DNA of 64,000 bases from contig NC_068938.1 in the NCBI RefSeq assembly GCF_016801865.2, positions 17,462,452-17,526,451 on the forward strand, in the 5' to 3' direction. The DNA is from Culex pipiens pallens (taxonomy: Eukaryota > Arthropoda > Insecta > Diptera > Culicidae). Shown here piece by piece: positions 62,481 through 64,000 of the stretch. The first letter of the stretch is position 1, and the number at the start of each line of letters is the position of its first letter. The notes under the pieces were generated by a model that did no database searches, had not been told where the DNA came from, and saw only the letters and a program-made list of their open reading frames with translations. The translations under genes and the position numbers were made by a program.

Positions 62481-63650
62481 TCAATTCAATTCAATTCGGT
62501 TTTATTTGTGAATAATCCAAGTTACAATGAGTTCATTTAGGTATATAACAGAGTTTTGGTGTTCATTTCAGCTGTGTTTTACATCGTAATTCAATCGAAA
62601 AATTATTACTTATAACTATGGAATAGACAAGAGTAAGAAAAAGTTTTCAAAAAACTTACAGAAAGTGCAATGGAAAAAAGATAGAAAAAGAGAATGATTA
62701 AAACTTGATCACAGACAAAAATAATCATTTATAGATGTGCTTGATCATCAGCTCCCCGAGGACCAGAAATTGCTCCGCCTTGTTACGGCAGCTCCGAAAC
62801 CGCGTCATCATCTCCCCCGCGAGAGCAAAGAACTCCGGCAGGGTAAAGAGATCTTCCCCGGTGACTTCTTGCTGGGCCGTACTGCCGCTACCGGCACCGA
62901 CCACGCTGGCGAACGAACGCCCCCAACCAGGAGGGAACGCTGAGTTTTCCGCTGGAACCGTACGCTGTCCAGCTGCAGGAACGGCTGCGCTCGTACTTCG
63001 CTGAGGAGGGTGAGACGCTTTATTCTTCCTCTTTTCCTGCTCCTCGAGGTAGGCCTTGCGCGCGACGCATCCGCGGTAATTGCCGGTATGGTTGCCGTCA
63101 CAGTTCGCGCACTTTACGTGCGGCTTGGTTTGTTCTGCCTTGTCCCCCAAGTCCGCCTTTCGTGGCAGTGCGCACGCCTCCGAGAGGTGTGACTCACCGC
63201 ACTTCACGCAGCGGGGCCGGAGATTGCAGTTCCGCGAGCCGTGGCCGAATTTCTGGCAACGGTGGCATTGCGCTACGTCCGTCGGGTTCTTGGTGTAAAA
63301 CCGCCAGTTTACCCAAAAACCGTCCAACGTTTTAGTCCGCCGCTGGTCTTGGATCTTGACGGTGCCGCGGTCGAAGTACAACAGGTACAGTGTGTGCACA
63401 CCCGTGACTGTTGTCTTTTGCGAGAGCACTTTTATCTCTCGTGGCTTTATTCCGGCGTTCGAGAGGTGTCGCTTAGGCTGGATTTTCATGGATCATGCAA
63501 CGACATCGTAAGCACGAGCATCGAAATTTTTACGATGCTCTTGGATGGCGTTATGACTTAGCTATGACTCAAACCTAAATAACGGGCAGACCGCCATTTT
63601 TCCCGCAAGCGTTTCAAGAAGGAACGGTAGAAAATGGGAGAGAAACGCTT
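62481..63650 (-). mobile_element. Gag-only non-LTR retrotransposon
   Basis: Minus-strand order: a probable 5' leader (about 63650-63490), one ORF (63489-62725), an untranslated region, an aataaaacc signal near 62505-62497, and a tail of attga repeats (62496-62481). No reverse transcriptase or endonuclease frame follows the ORF; the tail comes about 230 bp after its stop. The 5' end and target duplication were not found. Confidence 0.65.
62725..63489 (-). CDS. Retrotransposon ORF1 (gag-like) zinc-knuckle protein
   Basis: A 254-residue ORF of the nucleic-acid-binding type found in Jockey/LOA-like non-LTR elements of insects. Residues about 10-70 match the domain usually found just before the knuckles (IKPREIKVLS, HTLYLLYFDRGTVKI). 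Three CCHC knuckles follow: CHRCQKFGHGSRNC, CVKCGESHLSEAC and CANCDGNHTGNYRGC. Then come a Pro/Ser/Ala-rich linker and the conserved C-terminal helix region (FTLPEFFALAGEMM, NKAEQFLVLGELM). It would coat element RNA in the cytoplasm. The N-terminus is short for the family: just upstream in the same frame is a stop codon, beyond which reading continues open for at least 20 codons, so the original start was probably lost. GC content and codon use differ strongly from the flanks. Confidence 0.85.
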   Translation of the reverse strand: MKIQPKRHLSNAGIKPREIKVLSQKTTVTGVHTLYLLYFDRGTVKIQDQRRTKTLDGFWVNWRFYTKNPTDVAQCHRCQKFGHGSRNCNLRPRCVKCGESHLSEACALPRKADLGDKAEQTKPHVKCANCDGNHTGNYRGCVARKAYLEEQEKRKNKASHPPQRSTSAAVPAAGQRTVPAENSAFPPGWGRSFASVVGAGSGSTAQQEVTGEDLFTLPEFFALAGEMMTRFRSCRNKAEQFLVLGELMIKHIYK

Positions 63651-63813
63651 GGGGAAACGTCAACACAAAGCAACACGTGCACGGAAAAACCAAAGATAAA
63701 AATTTTAGACAAATGCAGGGGAACTTTTAATTTTGAACCATTCAAAATTTATTTCCGGATAGAACAAAATAATATTAATATTAACAATGTTTGGCAGCAT
63801 TTAGAAGAGCACA
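63651..63813. other. Short AT-rich spacer
   Basis: Begins with a tgcacggaaaaa phrase resembling the foldback family interior (compare 13496-13507), so the family fragment at 61890-62480 may resume here. Confidence 0.3.
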
Positions 63814-64000
63814 ACAAAAAAATTCAGAAATTCAGAAATTCAGAAATTCAGAAATTTCAGAAATTTCAGAAATTCAGAGATTCGGAAGTTCGGAAATTCG
63901 GAAATTCGGAAATTCGGAAATTCGGAAATTCAGAAAATCAGAAATTCAGAAATTCTGAAATTCTGAAATTCTGAAATTCTGAAATTCTGAAATTCTGAAA
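63814..64000. repeat. 8-bp satellite (attcagaa)n, open at window end
   Basis: Tandem 8-bp units in three successive variant blocks: attcagaa, attcggaa (about 63885-63930) and attctgaa (about 63950-64000). The array continues past the window. Confidence 0.92.

Overview
This window is eukaryotic and almost certainly from a mosquito, most likely a Culex-type culicine. The sequence is AT-rich and most of it is repetitive non-coding DNA. There are spliceosomal introns of about 50-60 bp, tRNA-derived SINEs (one dimeric, as in Culex), non-LTR retrotransposon pieces with 14-23 bp target-site duplications, MITE-like and foldback elements, and long short-period satellite arrays. Species assignment is inference; no search was possible.

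Layout. 1-3.1 kb: a decayed Ty3/gypsy (errantivirus-like) element on the minus strand. 3.1-13.2 kb: non-coding DNA with one MITE-like repeat. 13.2-15.7 kb: a large foldback element and a SINE. 18.2-20.9 kb: a 10-bp satellite. 22.9-24.0 kb and 32.0-33.4 kb: two arrays of the same 8-bp satellite. 26-30 kb: a SINE with clean target duplications, a terminal-inverted-repeat element and further foldback-family pieces. 35.4-41.5 kb: a 560-bp composite SINE, an element with long internal hairpins, and two MITEs. 42.6-47.2 kb (+): a complete five-exon armadillo-repeat gene, an orthologue of ARMC4/ODAD2 (Drosophila gudu), whose first intron is almost entirely a 2.2-kb 9-bp satellite. 47.6-51.2 kb: a second copy of the composite SINE, diverged direct repeats, and an ORF-less LINE-derived insertion. 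52.2-61.5 kb (-): a giant ankyrin-repeat gene of about 3,060 codons. 61.9-63.7 kb: foldback-family sequence next to a gag-only non-LTR element. The window ends inside an 8-bp satellite.

Only two host genes can be supported. The armadillo gene is expected to serve outer dynein arm docking or assembly in sperm flagella and motile sensory cilia; its upstream region has forkhead-type sites and half an X-box. The ankyrin gene is the most novel object. It consists of two tandem, anciently duplicated modules. Each has a helical N-terminal part, a HEPN-like region and ankyrin repeats. The R-x4-H HEPN signature is kept only in module 2, and module 1 carries a frameshift that coincides with a 13-bp tandem duplication. 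I see no operon-like or shared regulation between the two genes.
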